Shown here: positions 25,840 through 35,152 of the stretch, piece by piece
How the letters are laid out: each line of letters opens with the position of its first letter
Numbering within the stretch: position 1 is the first letter of the stretch
DNA from: Armatimonadota bacterium
GTDB lineage: Bacteria; Armatimonadota; UBA5829; DSUL01
Length of the DNA stretch: 64,000 nucleotides
Assembly: GCA_025998755.1 (NCBI GenBank)
Contig: AP024674.1
Span: forward strand, 3,178,162 to 3,242,161
Direction of reading: 5' to 3'
Notes under the pieces: generated by a model
Databases searched by the model: none
Told to the model about the DNA's origin: nothing
Seen by the model: the letters and a program-made list of their open reading frames with translations, nothing else
Program-made: the position numbers and the translations under genes

Positions 25840-26781
25840 TTACCTCGTATAGCTCTTCCCGGACGGATGGTTGCTGCCGTGCACCTGCACATGGCAGTTC
25901 TGGCAGGCCCGATAGAAAGCTCGGTTGTTCAATGCCACATAGACAGACTGCCCCGCCGCGTTGGACGGAATGGCATAAAGCAAACCCGGATGCCGCGGAT
26001 TTGAGTGGCAGGTCTGGCACAGGTAAGGGATCTTTGCCGTCAGCAGCTTCTCGTGCGAAGAGCCGTGCGGGCGATGGCAGTTGGTGCAGTCTTCCGTCAC
26101 CGGTGGATGCTGCCACAGGAAGGGACCACGCTTTTCTGCGTGACACTTGTAGCAGTTCTCGTTGATGGAGTTCGCCGCGATCAGCCCGTCCGTGGCTGTT
26201 CCGTGCGGGTTGTGGCAGTCGCTGCACTCCATCTTGCTTTCGCGCAGGGGATGGTGCGATGGCCGCTGCAGGTCGGCTTTGACATCCTTGTGGCAGCGGA
26301 CGCACAGCTCCGTGGCCGTGTCGGCGGTCAGGTTGCGTGGATGGCCTTTATGGACGCTGTGGCAGTCGCTGCAGGCGATCCCCCGCCGGTCGTGGGCGCT
26401 CCCGTGCCACAGAGCCATCTTCCCTTTGGTGTGGCAGGAGAGGCAGAGCTCGTTCTTCTGCTCGGCAGTGGTGCGTGCGGTGGGATCCAGGGCGACGATT
26501 CCCGCAACTCCCTTCCCGCCACCGGTCTTCACGTGCTCGGAGCCAGGACCGTGGCAGGACTCGCAGCCCTCCTTCGCGGCAGGGGTGCGGGGGTCGTCCT
26601 TCACCCCGTGGGTGCCCAGCTCGTAGCTTTCCACCTTGTCGGCGTGGCAGGCCTTACAGACCTCCGGGCCGACATAGGTAGGCTCCGCCGGGGCCTCCTG
26701 GGCAAGGTTCACGGACATTCCCGCGAACCCCGCCGCCAGACACGCCCCCAGCGACAGCGCGACAATCAACGCTTTCCTCAT
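25840..26781 (-). CDS. Periplasmic decaheme c-type cytochrome (MtrA/DmsE family)
   Basis: 313 residues with a signal peptide (about 1-28) and exactly ten CxxCH haem-binding motifs, at residues 42, 73, 113, 137, 160, 186, 210, 232, 255 and 293. The even spacing, extra distal histidines (for example HGSSHEK-like, HHPLRES) and the C-terminal CHVQVHGSNHPSG match DmsE/MtrA. In the family it forms a multihaem wire inserted into the MtrB barrel. It is first in an operon with the porin and an ankyrin protein. The start region carries a 17-bp tandem duplication giving two ATGs; only the one at 26781 is in frame. Confidence 0.95.
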   Translation of the reverse strand: MRKALIVALSLGACLAAGFAGMSVNLAQEAPAEPTYVGPEVCKACHADKVESYELGTHGVKDDPRTPAAKEGCESCHGPGSEHVKTGGGKGVAGIVALDPTARTTAEQKNELCLSCHTKGKMALWHGSAHDRRGIACSDCHSVHKGHPRNLTADTATELCVRCHKDVKADLQRPSHHPLRESKMECSDCHNPHGTATDGLIAANSINENCYKCHAEKRGPFLWQHPPVTEDCTNCHRPHGSSHEKLLTAKIPYLCQTCHSNPRHPGLLYAIPSNAAGQSVYVALNNRAFYRACQNCHVQVHGSNHPSGKSYTR

Positions 26782-26813
26782 GGTGCTCGAACCCTCATGG
26801 TGCTCGAACCCTC
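26776..26813 (-). repeat. 17-bp tandem duplication at the cytochrome start
   Basis: The unit cctcatggtgctcgaac occurs twice in direct tandem (26776-26792, 26793-26809) plus 4 bases. Each copy contains a leftward ATG with GAGGG about 10 bases ahead. The upstream ATG (26798) opens a 6-codon frame whose TGA overlaps the real ATG. Confidence 0.9.
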
Positions 26814-27011
26814 CGGCAGCTTGCGTTGACAGCGGAAGGCGCTCCGCCGGACCCTTTCTCTCTTGGCCCGGCCGGCCCGTCAGACTGTTGTGGCCTAATA
26901 GTGCGCCTCCTGTAACATTTCTGCAATGGAACTTTGGTACCGCCTTTCGTTGTCGCCTTGCAGTAGCGGGGGCAAGAGCGCGGACCCTCCTGGCCCGGCG
27001 ATCTGGAGACT

Positions 27012-27509
27012 TCAGCGGAAGCGGATGCGGCTGGAGGCGATGAAAGCGGCGATCAGGATCCCGGCGAGCGTGAATGGCTCAGTCAGGCCGGTGACGGCGA
27101 GCCAGGAGATCTTGCGATCACCGGCGGATAGCAGGGCAAAAGCAGCCCGCACGCCAGGCAGGCCCGCCGCCGCAGACAGCACGGCGATGATCTCCACAGC
27201 CCTGCCGCTGCGGCGTCCCGAGGAGAGATGAGCCGTTTCGCCCACCACCCATCCATATGCCAGAACCGCGATGAAGAAGAACGGCAGCGACTGGGCCACC
27301 AGAGCCGCCAGAAGGGAGACGGGCACCGTGACCGCGATGCATCGCAGGATGTTCGCCGCAGGCACGTCCGAGACGGTCCGCGCGTGCCGGGAGCATTCCG
27401 GGCACTTGATGCCTACCGGAGCGGGCACGGAGCAGTCAGGACAGATGGGCGTCCCGCACGAAGAGCAGGTCAGGGACGTCTCCACCGCTGGATGCCGGGA
27501 GCAGCGCAT
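27012..27509 (-). CDS. Zinc-ribbon membrane protein
   Basis: 165 residues. The N-terminus MRCSRHPAVETSLTCSSCG, then PICPDCSVP and IKCPECSRHA, is a B-box/zinc-ribbon-like head common in front of rhomboid or other membrane domains. Three to four hydrophobic helices follow (LRCIAVTVPVSLLAALVA, FFFIAVLAYGWVVG, TLAGILIAAFIASS). No rhomboid GxSG motif is present, so protease activity is not supported. It follows tldE by 7 bases and is probably the last gene of the tldD-tldE operon. Function unknown. Confidence 0.75.
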   Translation of the reverse strand: MRCSRHPAVETSLTCSSCGTPICPDCSVPAPVGIKCPECSRHARTVSDVPAANILRCIAVTVPVSLLAALVAQSLPFFFIAVLAYGWVVGETAHLSSGRRSGRAVEIIAVLSAAAGLPGVRAAFALLSAGDRKISWLAVTGLTEPFTLAGILIAAFIASSRIRFR

Positions 27510-27516
27510 TGCCGGG

Positions 27517-28842
27517 CTACTTCCCGCCGGCGACCCGCATGCTCCGGATCAGGACAGTGGGCATCACGCAGCCGGGCTCGATGCGCGCATCCGAGCTGAT
27601 GGCCTCGATGCCCTCCAGAAGCTCTCTTCCGGATGCGGCCACCATCGTCCCGGCAACCGGCCTTGTGATCTCTCCGTTCTCGATCAGGAAGCCGAAGTCC
27701 ACCGTGGCCGAGACATCGCCCGTGGCGCCGTCCGGAGCGATGCCTCCCATATTCACGTAGAGGCCTCTTTTTACACTCCGGATGATCTCTTCCGACGTTA
27801 TCTGGCCCAGAACGGGGTTTACATTGCTCGGCGCGATGCCGCCGCCGGCAGCGTGTCCGGTGTAAGGCACTCCGGCCTTGTTGGCGGTATAGGAGTTGTG
27901 GAGCAGGTTTGTCAGCACCCCGTCTTCAATGACCGTCAGGGGCCGGCAGGGGACGCCCTCGGAGTCGTGCGCGCGCGAGGATAGCCCCGCCGGGATGGTG
28001 GCGTCGTCGCGCAACGTGAGGACATCGGAAGCTATCTTCTTTCCCAGCATTCCGCAGAGCCAGCTTCGGCCGCGCTGATGCGCTTCTGCGCCGGCCTGCG
28101 AGGCCAGCGCCTCGAACAAGGAGCTTGCCGCCAGCGGCCCCAGGACCACCGGCATCTCTTCCGACTCCACTTTGACGGCCCCTAAGAAGCGCATTGCGGT
28201 TCTGGCTGCCTCCGCACCGATGCCGCGGTGGTCGAAATCTTCCATCCGCCGCGCGGCATCGAACTCGTAAAACGCGCCAACGTCGTCGCCGCACCGGATG
28301 ATGGGTTCTATCCACGCCGAGACGCTCGTCCCACGGGAGGCACACGCCACCCCCAGACTGTTGGCCACCACGCCCCGTCCTGCCCAGGCGGATACCGCTC
28401 CTGTGCAGACGGCTTCCGGGGCCACGACGCGGGCGGACTCCACACATTCGGATGCAATCCTGGCCAGCGCGGGGACGTCCAGATCCTCCACAGCCGGATC
28501 ATACAGCCCTTCCACACGGGAAGCCCCATCAGGTCCGGGCAGCGTCACGAAGTCGCGGTCCGGTACGGCGTAGCGCGCCATCTCCGCCGCCTGACGGGCG
28601 CACTGCGTCAACCGGTCCAGGTCCAGGCCGTCCACAGACACTGCTCCCAGTCCGCCGTTCACAAACGCCCGCACGGACGCTCCTTCCCCCCGGGAGACCT
28701 CCACGGAATCTATGGCCGAACGCTCCACGCGGACGCTGGCGCTCCGTCCTGCTCTGACGCTGACCTCCACGAAATCCGCGCCGGCCTGCTTGCCTGCCTC
28801 GCACGCCTCCTGCGCAAGCTGCAAAAGCTCCTGCTCCGTCAT
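27517..28842 (-). CDS. tldE: TldE/PmbA metalloprotease partner
   Basis: 441 residues from the ATG at 28842 that overlaps the tldD TGA (ATGA). Matches PmbA/TldE: FVEVSVRAGRSASVRVERS, GVVANSLGVACASRGTSV, LTNLLHNSYTANKAG and GIAPSNVNPVLGQ. As in the family, the HExxxH zinc site is missing here and supplied by TldD; the two form a heterodimeric protease that trims unfolded peptides and, in some bacteria, matures RiPPs or processes CcdA. The C-terminus GCVMPTVLIRSMRVAGG is normal. Confidence 0.93.
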   Translation of the reverse strand: MTEQELLQLAQEACEAGKQAGADFVEVSVRAGRSASVRVERSAIDSVEVSRGEGASVRAFVNGGLGAVSVDGLDLDRLTQCARQAAEMARYAVPDRDFVTLPGPDGASRVEGLYDPAVEDLDVPALARIASECVESARVVAPEAVCTGAVSAWAGRGVVANSLGVACASRGTSVSAWIEPIIRCGDDVGAFYEFDAARRMEDFDHRGIGAEAARTAMRFLGAVKVESEEMPVVLGPLAASSLFEALASQAGAEAHQRGRSWLCGMLGKKIASDVLTLRDDATIPAGLSSRAHDSEGVPCRPLTVIEDGVLTNLLHNSYTANKAGVPYTGHAAGGGIAPSNVNPVLGQITSEEIIRSVKRGLYVNMGGIAPDGATGDVSATVDFGFLIENGEITRPVAGTMVAASGRELLEGIEAISSDARIEPGCVMPTVLIRSMRVAGGK

Positions 28843-30242
28843 GCCTGCTCCTGACCTCCCACCACCAGCTCCCGCACGCGCACGTGCGGACCGCCTGCAT
28901 TCACCGGCATCCCCTGTCCGCACTTCCCGCACATCCCGGGCATGCTCATCTCGAATGCGTCGCTCACGGCATCTATGTTGGCCAGCGTCTCCAGCGTGAT
29001 GCCGGCCACGCTCACGTCACGGATCTCCTCCGCGAGCTCGCCGTTGCGGATCATCCATCCTCCTCCGGCGTGGCAGGTGAACTGCCCCCGCTCGCAGAAA
29101 ACGTAGCCCCACTGTCCGCCTGTCAGATACACCCCCAGCGGGATGTCCTTCAGCATCTCCTCCAGCGGGGTGGTGCCCGGCTGGATGAATGTGTTACTCA
29201 TCCGCACCAGCGGCCGGTAGCCGTAGTCCTGCGCCCGCCCGCTGCCGTTTGGCTCCGTGCCCAGCCGCGCCGCCGTCTCAAGACTGTGCATCAACCCCAC
29301 CAGCACTCCGTTCTCGATCAGCACCCTGCGCTGTCCCGGGACTCCTTCCGAGTCGTAGCGGTAGGATCCCCACGAGCCGGGCAGAGTGGCATCGTCAATG
29401 ATGGTCACCAGCGGACTGGCCACTGTGTCTCCCAGCTTGCCCTCCAGAATGGATGTTCCGGCCACCACGTGATCCGCCTCCGCGTTGTGCCCGAGCGCCT
29501 CGTGGGTGAGCAGGCCCGTTATGGACGGGTCGAAGATCACGGGGAATTTGCCCGAAGGAGCCTTGCGCGCGGAGAGCAGGCTGACCGCCCTGCGGGCGGC
29601 GGCCTCGGTGAAGTCTGCGGGCTCCAACTCCTCCATCAGCTCCCATCCGGCCAGGGCCGCCCGGCGTTTGTAGGCGCTCTGGCGGATCTGTCCATCCGAC
29701 GCGAAGAACGTGCAGGTTGCAGACGTCCGAACGTATTCCGACGTTACGGACGCTCCGAAGCTGTTCACCACCGTTTCCCGCTGCCACCCGTCGCCGTAGG
29801 AGAGCACGCGGTTGACGATGCGGCCTTCTCTGCGGGCCATTCCGGCGCGGTCCAGGGCAGCCAGTGTGTCCATCTTGCGCGACAGCGGCACAGAACGGGG
29901 GTCAATGCGGAAATCGGTGGCCCAGTGGTCCGTCAAAGGACGAACCTCCGCCACCACGGCTTCTTCCGTGCGGCCGGCGCGCGAGGCCTTGGCGGCGGCA
30001 AGCGCCGCCTCCAGAAGCTCCAGTCCTTGCTCCCGGGACGCGCCGTTGCCGCTGGCGAAGCCCCAGGCTCCGTCCGCCAGAACCCGCACCCCCAGTCCGA
30101 AGCTGGAGGCGCGGAACAGCTTGTCCGCATTCCCATCCTGAAGGACAATGCTGGTGGAATCACGCTCCACTGCGCGAGCTTCTACGAAGGAAGCGCCTTT
30201 CTTCAGTCCCTCGTCGCGTATGTACTCCAGAATCTCCTGCAC
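28839..30242 (-). CDS. tldD: TldD metalloprotease catalytic subunit
   Basis: 467 residues. The zinc site HEALGH (within LLTHEALGHNAEADHV) and the downstream metal-ligand region GGWMIRNGELAEEIRDVS are present, along with SEGVPGQRRVLIENGVLVG. The start is GTG 30242, with AAAGG 8 bases upstream. It forms a heterodimer with TldE, whose gene overlaps by 4 bases. A possible -10 TATACT lies leftward near 30305, but no -35 was seen. Confidence 0.94.
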   Translation of the reverse strand: MQEILEYIRDEGLKKGASFVEARAVERDSTSIVLQDGNADKLFRASSFGLGVRVLADGAWGFASGNGASREQGLELLEAALAAAKASRAGRTEEAVVAEVRPLTDHWATDFRIDPRSVPLSRKMDTLAALDRAGMARREGRIVNRVLSYGDGWQRETVVNSFGASVTSEYVRTSATCTFFASDGQIRQSAYKRRAALAGWELMEELEPADFTEAAARRAVSLLSARKAPSGKFPVIFDPSITGLLTHEALGHNAEADHVVAGTSILEGKLGDTVASPLVTIIDDATLPGSWGSYRYDSEGVPGQRRVLIENGVLVGLMHSLETAARLGTEPNGSGRAQDYGYRPLVRMSNTFIQPGTTPLEEMLKDIPLGVYLTGGQWGYVFCERGQFTCHAGGGWMIRNGELAEEIRDVSVAGITLETLANIDAVSDAFEMSMPGMCGKCGQGMPVNAGGPHVRVRELVVGGQEQA

Positions 30243-30420
30243 TGCGAGCGCCTTTCAGGTAATCGGCCGGGTGCGCCTCCCGGCGCCGCCCTTGATTAGC
30301 AGTATACCCCAATGGTGTTTTCTGACGGCGGCGCAGGAGTGGGGCGGGCGAGCAGAGTATCGGTAGCATGGGGAACGGCAACTGGCCGATGCCGCCCACG
30401 AACTGTTGAGAGGGCTTCTT

Positions 30421-31401
30421 ATGAGCAACCGGAAAATACGCTGGGGAATTCTGGGCACGGGCAACATCGCCAACAAGATGGCGGATGCGCTGAAGTCTCT
30501 GGAAGACGCGGAGCTTGCGGCCGTCGGCTCCCGGACCAAGGAGAAGGCAGAAGCGTTCGGGGAGAAGCACGGCATCCCGCGGCGACACGGCAGCTATCAG
30601 GCGCTTGCGGATGATCCGGAGGTGGATATCATCTACGTCTGCACCCCGCACACGCTGCACGCCGAGAACACACTGCTCTGCCTGGACCGGGGGAAAGCGG
30701 TTCTCTGCGAGAAACCGTTCACGGTGAATGCCGCCCAGGCCCGGGCGGCCGTGGCGAAGGCGCGGGAGAAGGGGCTTTTCCTGATGGAAGCCATGTGGAC
30801 ACGGTTCCTGCCGGCGATGCGGAAATGCAGGGAGATCGTGCGGTCCGGGCGGATCGGCGAGGTGCGGATGCTGCAGGCCGACTTCGGTTTCCGCGCGGGA
30901 TGGGATCCGCAGGGGCGTCTGCTGAACCCGGAGCTCGCGGGCGGCGGACTGCTGGATGTGGGAGTCTACTGTGTCTCCCTCGCATATTTCCTTCTGGGAG
31001 CGCCTTCCCGTCTGGAGTCGCTGGCGCACATCGGGGAGACCGGCGTAGATGAGCAGAACGCGTTGCTGCTGGGCTATCCGGGCGGTGAGATCGCCATCCT
31101 GAGTTCTGCGGTCCGGACGAACACCCCCCATGTGGCCTTTGTGATGGGCACGGAAGGGATGATCCGCATCCCCGCCTTCTGGTGCGCGCGCGAGTTGACG
31201 GTCATTTCGGGAGGCCAGGAGGAGTGCATCGAGGCGGAATACTCCGGTAACGGATTCGAGTTCCAGGCGATGGAGGCCATGCGATGCCTGCGGGAGGGCC
31301 TGACGGAGAGCGAGACCATCCCGCTCGACGAGAGCATCGCCATTATGGAGACGATGGACCGGGCGCGGGAGCAGTGGGGTCTGAAATACCCCGGTGAATA
31401 G
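30421..31401 (+). CDS. Gfo/Idh/MocA-family NAD(P)-dependent dehydrogenase
   Basis: 326 residues from ATG 30421 with GAGAGGG upstream. N-terminal Rossmann motif WGILGTGNIANKMADAL, then YVCTPHTLHAE and the family motif CEKPFTVN with the catalytic-region Lys; GGLLDVGVYCVSLAYFLLGA carries the conserved D-G-x-Y/H segment. Resembles the trans-1,2-dihydrobenzene-1,2-diol/D-xylose dehydrogenase type subgroup. The substrate is likely a sugar or cyclitol and cannot be fixed. An aldo/keto reductase follows 30 bases later, suggesting a two-step carbonyl/sugar redox unit. Confidence 0.9.
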   Translation: MSNRKIRWGILGTGNIANKMADALKSLEDAELAAVGSRTKEKAEAFGEKHGIPRRHGSYQALADDPEVDIIYVCTPHTLHAENTLLCLDRGKAVLCEKPFTVNAAQARAAVAKAREKGLFLMEAMWTRFLPAMRKCREIVRSGRIGEVRMLQADFGFRAGWDPQGRLLNPELAGGGLLDVGVYCVSLAYFLLGAPSRLESLAHIGETGVDEQNALLLGYPGGEIAILSSAVRTNTPHVAFVMGTEGMIRIPAFWCARELTVISGGQEECIEAEYSGNGFEFQAMEAMRCLREGLTESETIPLDESIAIMETMDRAREQWGLKYPGE

Positions 31402-31431
31402 TCAAGTTTTCTGCCAGAAAGGATGACATCA

Positions 31432-32400
31432 TTGGACTACGGATCCGTTCCTGGAGTGGATAAGCCGGTTTCGCGGCTGGTGCAGGGCACGGTGATGGTG
31501 GGGCCGCACGACCTGGACTACAGTTTCCGCCTGCTGGACGATGCGCTGGAACTGGGCATCAACACATTTGATACGGCCCACATCTACGGGGGTGGCGACA
31601 ATGAACGGACGGTGGGCGCCTGGGTGAACAGCCGGGGTCTGCGTGACAGAGTGGTCCTGATCGGCAAAGGAGCGCACTTCAATGCAGACCGTCAGCGGGT
31701 GACGCCGTGGGACATCACCTCGGACCTGTATGACTCGCTTGCCCGTTTCAAGACGGACTACATAGACCTGTATCTGCTTCATCGCGACGATCCTTCGTTT
31801 CCGGTGGAGCCCATTGTGGACTGCCTGAACGAGCACATGCGCGAGGGGCGCATCCGCGCGTTTGGCGGGTCCAACTGGAGCGTCTCACGTTTGAAGGAAG
31901 CGAACGACTACGCCCGCAGCTCGGGTCAGACTCCCTTTGTGGCCAGCAGCCCCCATTTCAGCCTGGCGGAGCAGTATGAGGAGCCCTGGCCCGGATGTCT
32001 GACCATCACTGGCGTGGCGGCAGCCGCCGAACGCGAGTTCTACCGCCAGACACAGATGCCCGTCTTCAGCTGGTCCAGCGTGGCTAACGGTTTCTTCTCG
32101 GGCCGGTTCACGCCGGACAATCTGGACAGCTTCGAGGACGGCTCCGACCAGCTCTGCGTGCGCTGCTACTGCCGCCCGGACAACTTCCGGCGGCTGGAGC
32201 GGGCACAGAAACTGGCCGCGGAGAAGGGCGTCACAGCCACGCAGATCGCCCTGGCGTGGCTGCTGCGCCAGCCGCTGAATGTTTTCCCATTGGTCGGAGC
32301 TCGATCCCGCCAGGAGCTGGAGGCCAACCTCGCTGCCCTGCAGATTCCTCTTACTCCCGGCGAGATGGCCTGGCTGAACCTGGACAGCGACTCCTTGTAG
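31432..32400 (+). CDS. Aldo/keto reductase
   Basis: 322 residues. AKR barrel with the catalytic tetrad regions: FDTAHIYGGGDNE (Asp, Tyr), VVLIGKGAHF (Lys) and YLLHRDDP (His), plus a late TQIALAWLLRQP and LVGARSRQELEANL for NADP binding. I favour TTG 31432 because AAAGGA lies 8 bases before it; ATG 31423 sits directly on the ribosome site, leaving no spacing. It reduces aldehydes or ketones with NADPH; the substrate is unknown. Likely co-transcribed with the dehydrogenase before it. Confidence 0.88.
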   Translation: MDYGSVPGVDKPVSRLVQGTVMVGPHDLDYSFRLLDDALELGINTFDTAHIYGGGDNERTVGAWVNSRGLRDRVVLIGKGAHFNADRQRVTPWDITSDLYDSLARFKTDYIDLYLLHRDDPSFPVEPIVDCLNEHMREGRIRAFGGSNWSVSRLKEANDYARSSGQTPFVASSPHFSLAEQYEEPWPGCLTITGVAAAAEREFYRQTQMPVFSWSSVANGFFSGRFTPDNLDSFEDGSDQLCVRCYCRPDNFRRLERAQKLAAEKGVTATQIALAWLLRQPLNVFPLVGARSRQELEANLAALQIPLTPGEMAWLNLDSDSL

Positions 32401-32471
32401 GGGTGGTCTGGCGACCTGTTCCGTGGGCCGGGTCACATCCGGCCCATAAGCCCGACTGCGGCGTCCGCCCT

Positions 32472-32501
32472 TTGAAACCGGGAGCATTTTGCGGTTATCC
32501 T
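32472..32501 (+). promoter_or_regulatory. Candidate promoter of fumC
   Basis: TTGAAA (32472-32477), an 18-base spacer and TATCCT (32496-32501). Transcription would start near 32508, 41 bases before ATG 32549. Confidence 0.45.
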
Positions 32502-32548
32502 GTCGGCGATTGACCCGACTATCACCGTCAGACGGAGGAGATAATCCA

Positions 32549-33958
32549 ATGCAGCCCGCAAATGCCCGTCCGGGAGAGTTCCGCATCGAATCCGACAGCT
32601 TGGGGACCATAGAGGTTCCGGCCGACCGCTACTGGGGAGCGCAGACACAGCGATCGCTCAGGCATTTTGCCATCGGAGAGGACCGGATGCCCCGCGAGCT
32701 GATCCGGGCGTTCGGCATCCTGAAACAGGCCGCCGCAGAGATCAACCGCGATCTGGGCAAGCTGGACGCCGAACGGGCCGGCTGGATCATTCAGGCGGCG
32801 CAGGAGGTGATTGACGGAGCGCTGGACGATCACTTCCCGCTCAGGGTCTGGCAGACCGGAAGCGGCACCCAGACCAACATGAACGCCAACGAGGTCATCG
32901 CCAACCGGGCCATTGAGCTGGCGGGAGGTGAGATCGGCTCCAAGAAACCCGTCCACCCGAACGACCACGTCAACATGTCTCAGTCTTCCAACGATACCTT
33001 CCCCACCGCCATGCACATCGCGGCGGCGGAGCGGATCGTGAACGCGCTGATCCCGGCCGTGCGCACGGTGCGGGATGCCCTAGATGCCAAGTCACGGGAG
33101 TTTGCGGACATCATCAAGATCGGGCGCACACACCTGATGGACGCCGTCCCACTGACGCTGGGGCAGGAGTTCTCCGGATGGGTGGCCATGCTGCATGACG
33201 ATCTGGAGCGCCTGGAGGCAGTCCTGCCGAAGCTCTACGAACTGGCAGCGGGCGGGACCGCCGTCGGGACGGGCCTGAACACGCACCCGGAGTTTGCAGA
33301 GCGCATCGCCGCGAAGATCGCCGCCAAGACGGGCCTGCCCTTCGTGACGGCGCCGAACAAGTTCGCCGCTCTGGCGGCCCACGATGCCCTGGTGATGGCG
33401 AGCGGAGCGCTGCGCACACTTGCCTGTTCCCTCATGAAGATCGCAAACGACATCCGCTGGCTGGCGTCCGGGCCGCGCTGCGGGCTGGCGGAACTGATGC
33501 TCCCGGAGAACGAGCCCGGATCCTCCATCATGCCGGGAAAAGTCAACCCCACTCAGTGCGAGGCGATGACCATGGTGTGCGTGCAGGTGATGGGCAGTGA
33601 CGCGGCCGTGGGCTTTGCGGGCAGCCAGGGCAACTTCGAACTGAACGTCTTCAAGCCCGTCATCATCTACAATGTGCTGCACTCCATCCGGCTGCTGTCG
33701 GATGCCTGCCGGTCATTCACGGAGCATATGGTGGTGGGAATCCAGGCGGACCGCAGGCGCATCTCGGAGTATGTGAACAACTCGCTGATGCTGGTGACGG
33801 CGCTCAGCCCGCGCATTGGGTACGACAATGCGGCTAGGGTGGCGCATAAAGCGCACCACGAAGGGACTTCGTTGAAGGATGCGTGTGTGGCGCTGGGCTT
33901 TCTGACGCCGAAGGAGTTCGACGAGGTTGTGCGCCCGGAGCAGATGCTCGGCCCTTAG
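32549..33958 (+). CDS. fumC: Class II fumarate hydratase
   Basis: 469 residues from ATG 32549 with GGAGGAG upstream. The superfamily signature [16 protein letters not shown] is intact; [37 protein letters not shown] and [18 protein letters not shown] are fumarase-type substrate-site regions. It interconverts fumarate and malate in the TCA cycle without an Fe-S cluster. Length is typical. It appears as a single-gene unit between the aldo/keto reductase and a dispersed repeat. Confidence 0.96.
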   Translation: MQPANARPGEFRIESDSLGTIEVPADRYWGAQTQRSLRHFAIGEDRMPRELIRAFGILKQAAAEINRDLGKLDAERAGWIIQAAQEVIDGALDDHFPLRVWQTGSGTQTNMNANEVIANRAIELAGGEIGSKKPVHPNDHVNMSQSSNDTFPTAMHIAAAERIVNALIPAVRTVRDALDAKSREFADIIKIGRTHLMDAVPLTLGQEFSGWVAMLHDDLERLEAVLPKLYELAAGGTAVGTGLNTHPEFAERIAAKIAAKTGLPFVTAPNKFAALAAHDALVMASGALRTLACSLMKIANDIRWLASGPRCGLAELMLPENEPGSSIMPGKVNPTQCEAMTMVCVQVMGSDAAVGFAGSQGNFELNVFKPVIIYNVLHSIRLLSDACRSFTEHMVVGIQADRRRISEYVNNSLMLVTALSPRIGYDNAARVAHKAHHEGTSLKDACVALGFLTPKEFDEVVRPEQMLGP

Positions 33959-34013
33959 CGGCTGGCTCGACTGCGGTACACCCCAACCGAGCAGCTCCTC
34001 GCACTCTTACGGC

Positions 34014-34109
34014 GGTCGAGTAGCGCGGCGAAGGCGCGCGTATCGAGACCAGGCAGGTTGATGTCCGGGGTTTCGACTCGTCCGCCTGAGGCGGACGGCT
34101 CAACCACCG
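34014..34109 (-). repeat. Twin-hairpin dispersed repeat, copy B (inverted)
   Basis: 96 bp, reverse orientation to copies at 11596 and 39945. It has the two palindromes ggtcgagtagcgcggcg..gcgcgcgtatcgagacc and gtttcgactcgtccgcc..ggcggacggctcaacc. It lies in the 255-base gap between fumC and the GH130-like gene end, with no other feature there. Confidence 0.85.
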
Positions 34110-34213
34110 TAGGCGGTAGCTTCCGCGAGCGTTTACTATTCTCCAGCCATCGTCCCAGAAAAGCCGGAGAACGTTTCGTGTTCTCTGTAACACTCTCAGC
34201 CGCCTCCGCTCCC

Positions 34214-35152
34214 TCATCCCCTCCGATATTCTACCGGCCCGTCCGCCAGACATTTCTCCACAAGCTCAGAGATGCGGGCGGTGGCCAGGCATACGCAGGT
34301 GTCCGCCGCGCCGTAGTAGATCTTCAACTCATCCGGATCGTCTCCGAACACCAGCGCGGCCGTCGGGAACACCACGTTGTCCACCTGCCCGGAGCGCTCA
34401 TACGGCTCCTGCGGCCACATCAGGCAGGCGCGCATCTTGCCGATAACCCGCGACGGGTCCTGCAGGTCCAGCAGCATGCATCCCGCGTTGTACTGGAACC
34501 CGTTCATGCTCTGGCGGCAGCCGTGATAAATGCAAAGCCACCCCTTGTCCGTCTTCACCGGCGGAGCGCCCGGGCCGATCTTCGCGGACTCCCAATACCG
34601 AGTGTTGCGCTCCAGCACCAGTTTTGTTCGTCCCCAGTGCACCAGGTCCGGGGAGTAGGAAATATAGATGTCGCCGGAGTCGCCCACATTGGGTCGCTCC
34701 AGTCGCGCGTAGTTGCCGCCGATCTTCTCCGGGAAGATTACGCAGTTGCGGTGGTCGGGCTGCGTAATGAAGCCGATCTCCTCGAAATCCACAAAGTCCC
34801 GGGTGCGAATCAGCATGATGCGCCCGCCCAGACGCGAGGCCACGTTGTAGGTGATGTAAAACCAGTCCTCCAACGCGGTGATGCGTGTGTCGAAGATGCC
34901 CTCGTGCGGAACATAAGGATATTCCTTCGGAGGGACCACCACGTTGCGCGGCTCCACGGTGAAGCGGATGCCGTCCTTCGACCGCCCCACCAGGAACTTC
35001 GGCGTCCAGTCGCTGGTCCACGTGTTGACCATCATCACGACCTCGTCGCCGGCCACCACCGCTCCGCTGTTGAACACGCAGTTCGCGCGTTCGGGAATAT
35101 TGTCCACCGTCAGGATGGGGTTGCGAGGGTGTCGCTCTACGAAGTCTTTCAC
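34214..35152 (-). CDS. GH130-like glycoside phosphorylase/hydrolase
   Basis: 312 residues from GTG 35152 with AAGGAGAG upstream. Five-bladed propeller-type sequence: NCVFNSGAVVAGDEVVMMVN, YPYVPHEGIFDTRITALEDW with the conserved region around the proposed acid, YARLERPNVGDSGDIYISYSPD, WLCIYHGC and LKIYYGAADTCVCLATA, all typical of family GH130 (beta-mannoside phosphorylases and hydrolases). No signal peptide, so cytoplasmic. The start overlaps the stop of the secreted DUF2961 gene (GTGA), linking outside cleavage with inside breakdown. Substrate is probably a mannoside-type oligosaccharide (inference). Confidence 0.85.
   Translation of the reverse strand: MKDFVERHPRNPILTVDNIPERANCVFNSGAVVAGDEVVMMVNTWTSDWTPKFLVGRSKDGIRFTVEPRNVVVPPKEYPYVPHEGIFDTRITALEDWFYITYNVASRLGGRIMLIRTRDFVDFEEIGFITQPDHRNCVIFPEKIGGNYARLERPNVGDSGDIYISYSPDLVHWGRTKLVLERNTRYWESAKIGPGAPPVKTDKGWLCIYHGCRQSMNGFQYNAGCMLLDLQDPSRVIGKMRACLMWPQEPYERSGQVDNVVFPTAALVFGDDPDELKIYYGAADTCVCLATARISELVEKCLADGPVEYRRG

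Noticed and set aside
28884-30299. A 471-codon + strand frame opposite tldD
   Set aside because: Antisense to a gene with an intact HExxxH site; no family features.
30300-30305. TATACT as promoter of tldD
   Set aside because: A reasonable -10 on the leftward strand, but no -35 or extended -10 at the right distance, so not listed as a feature.
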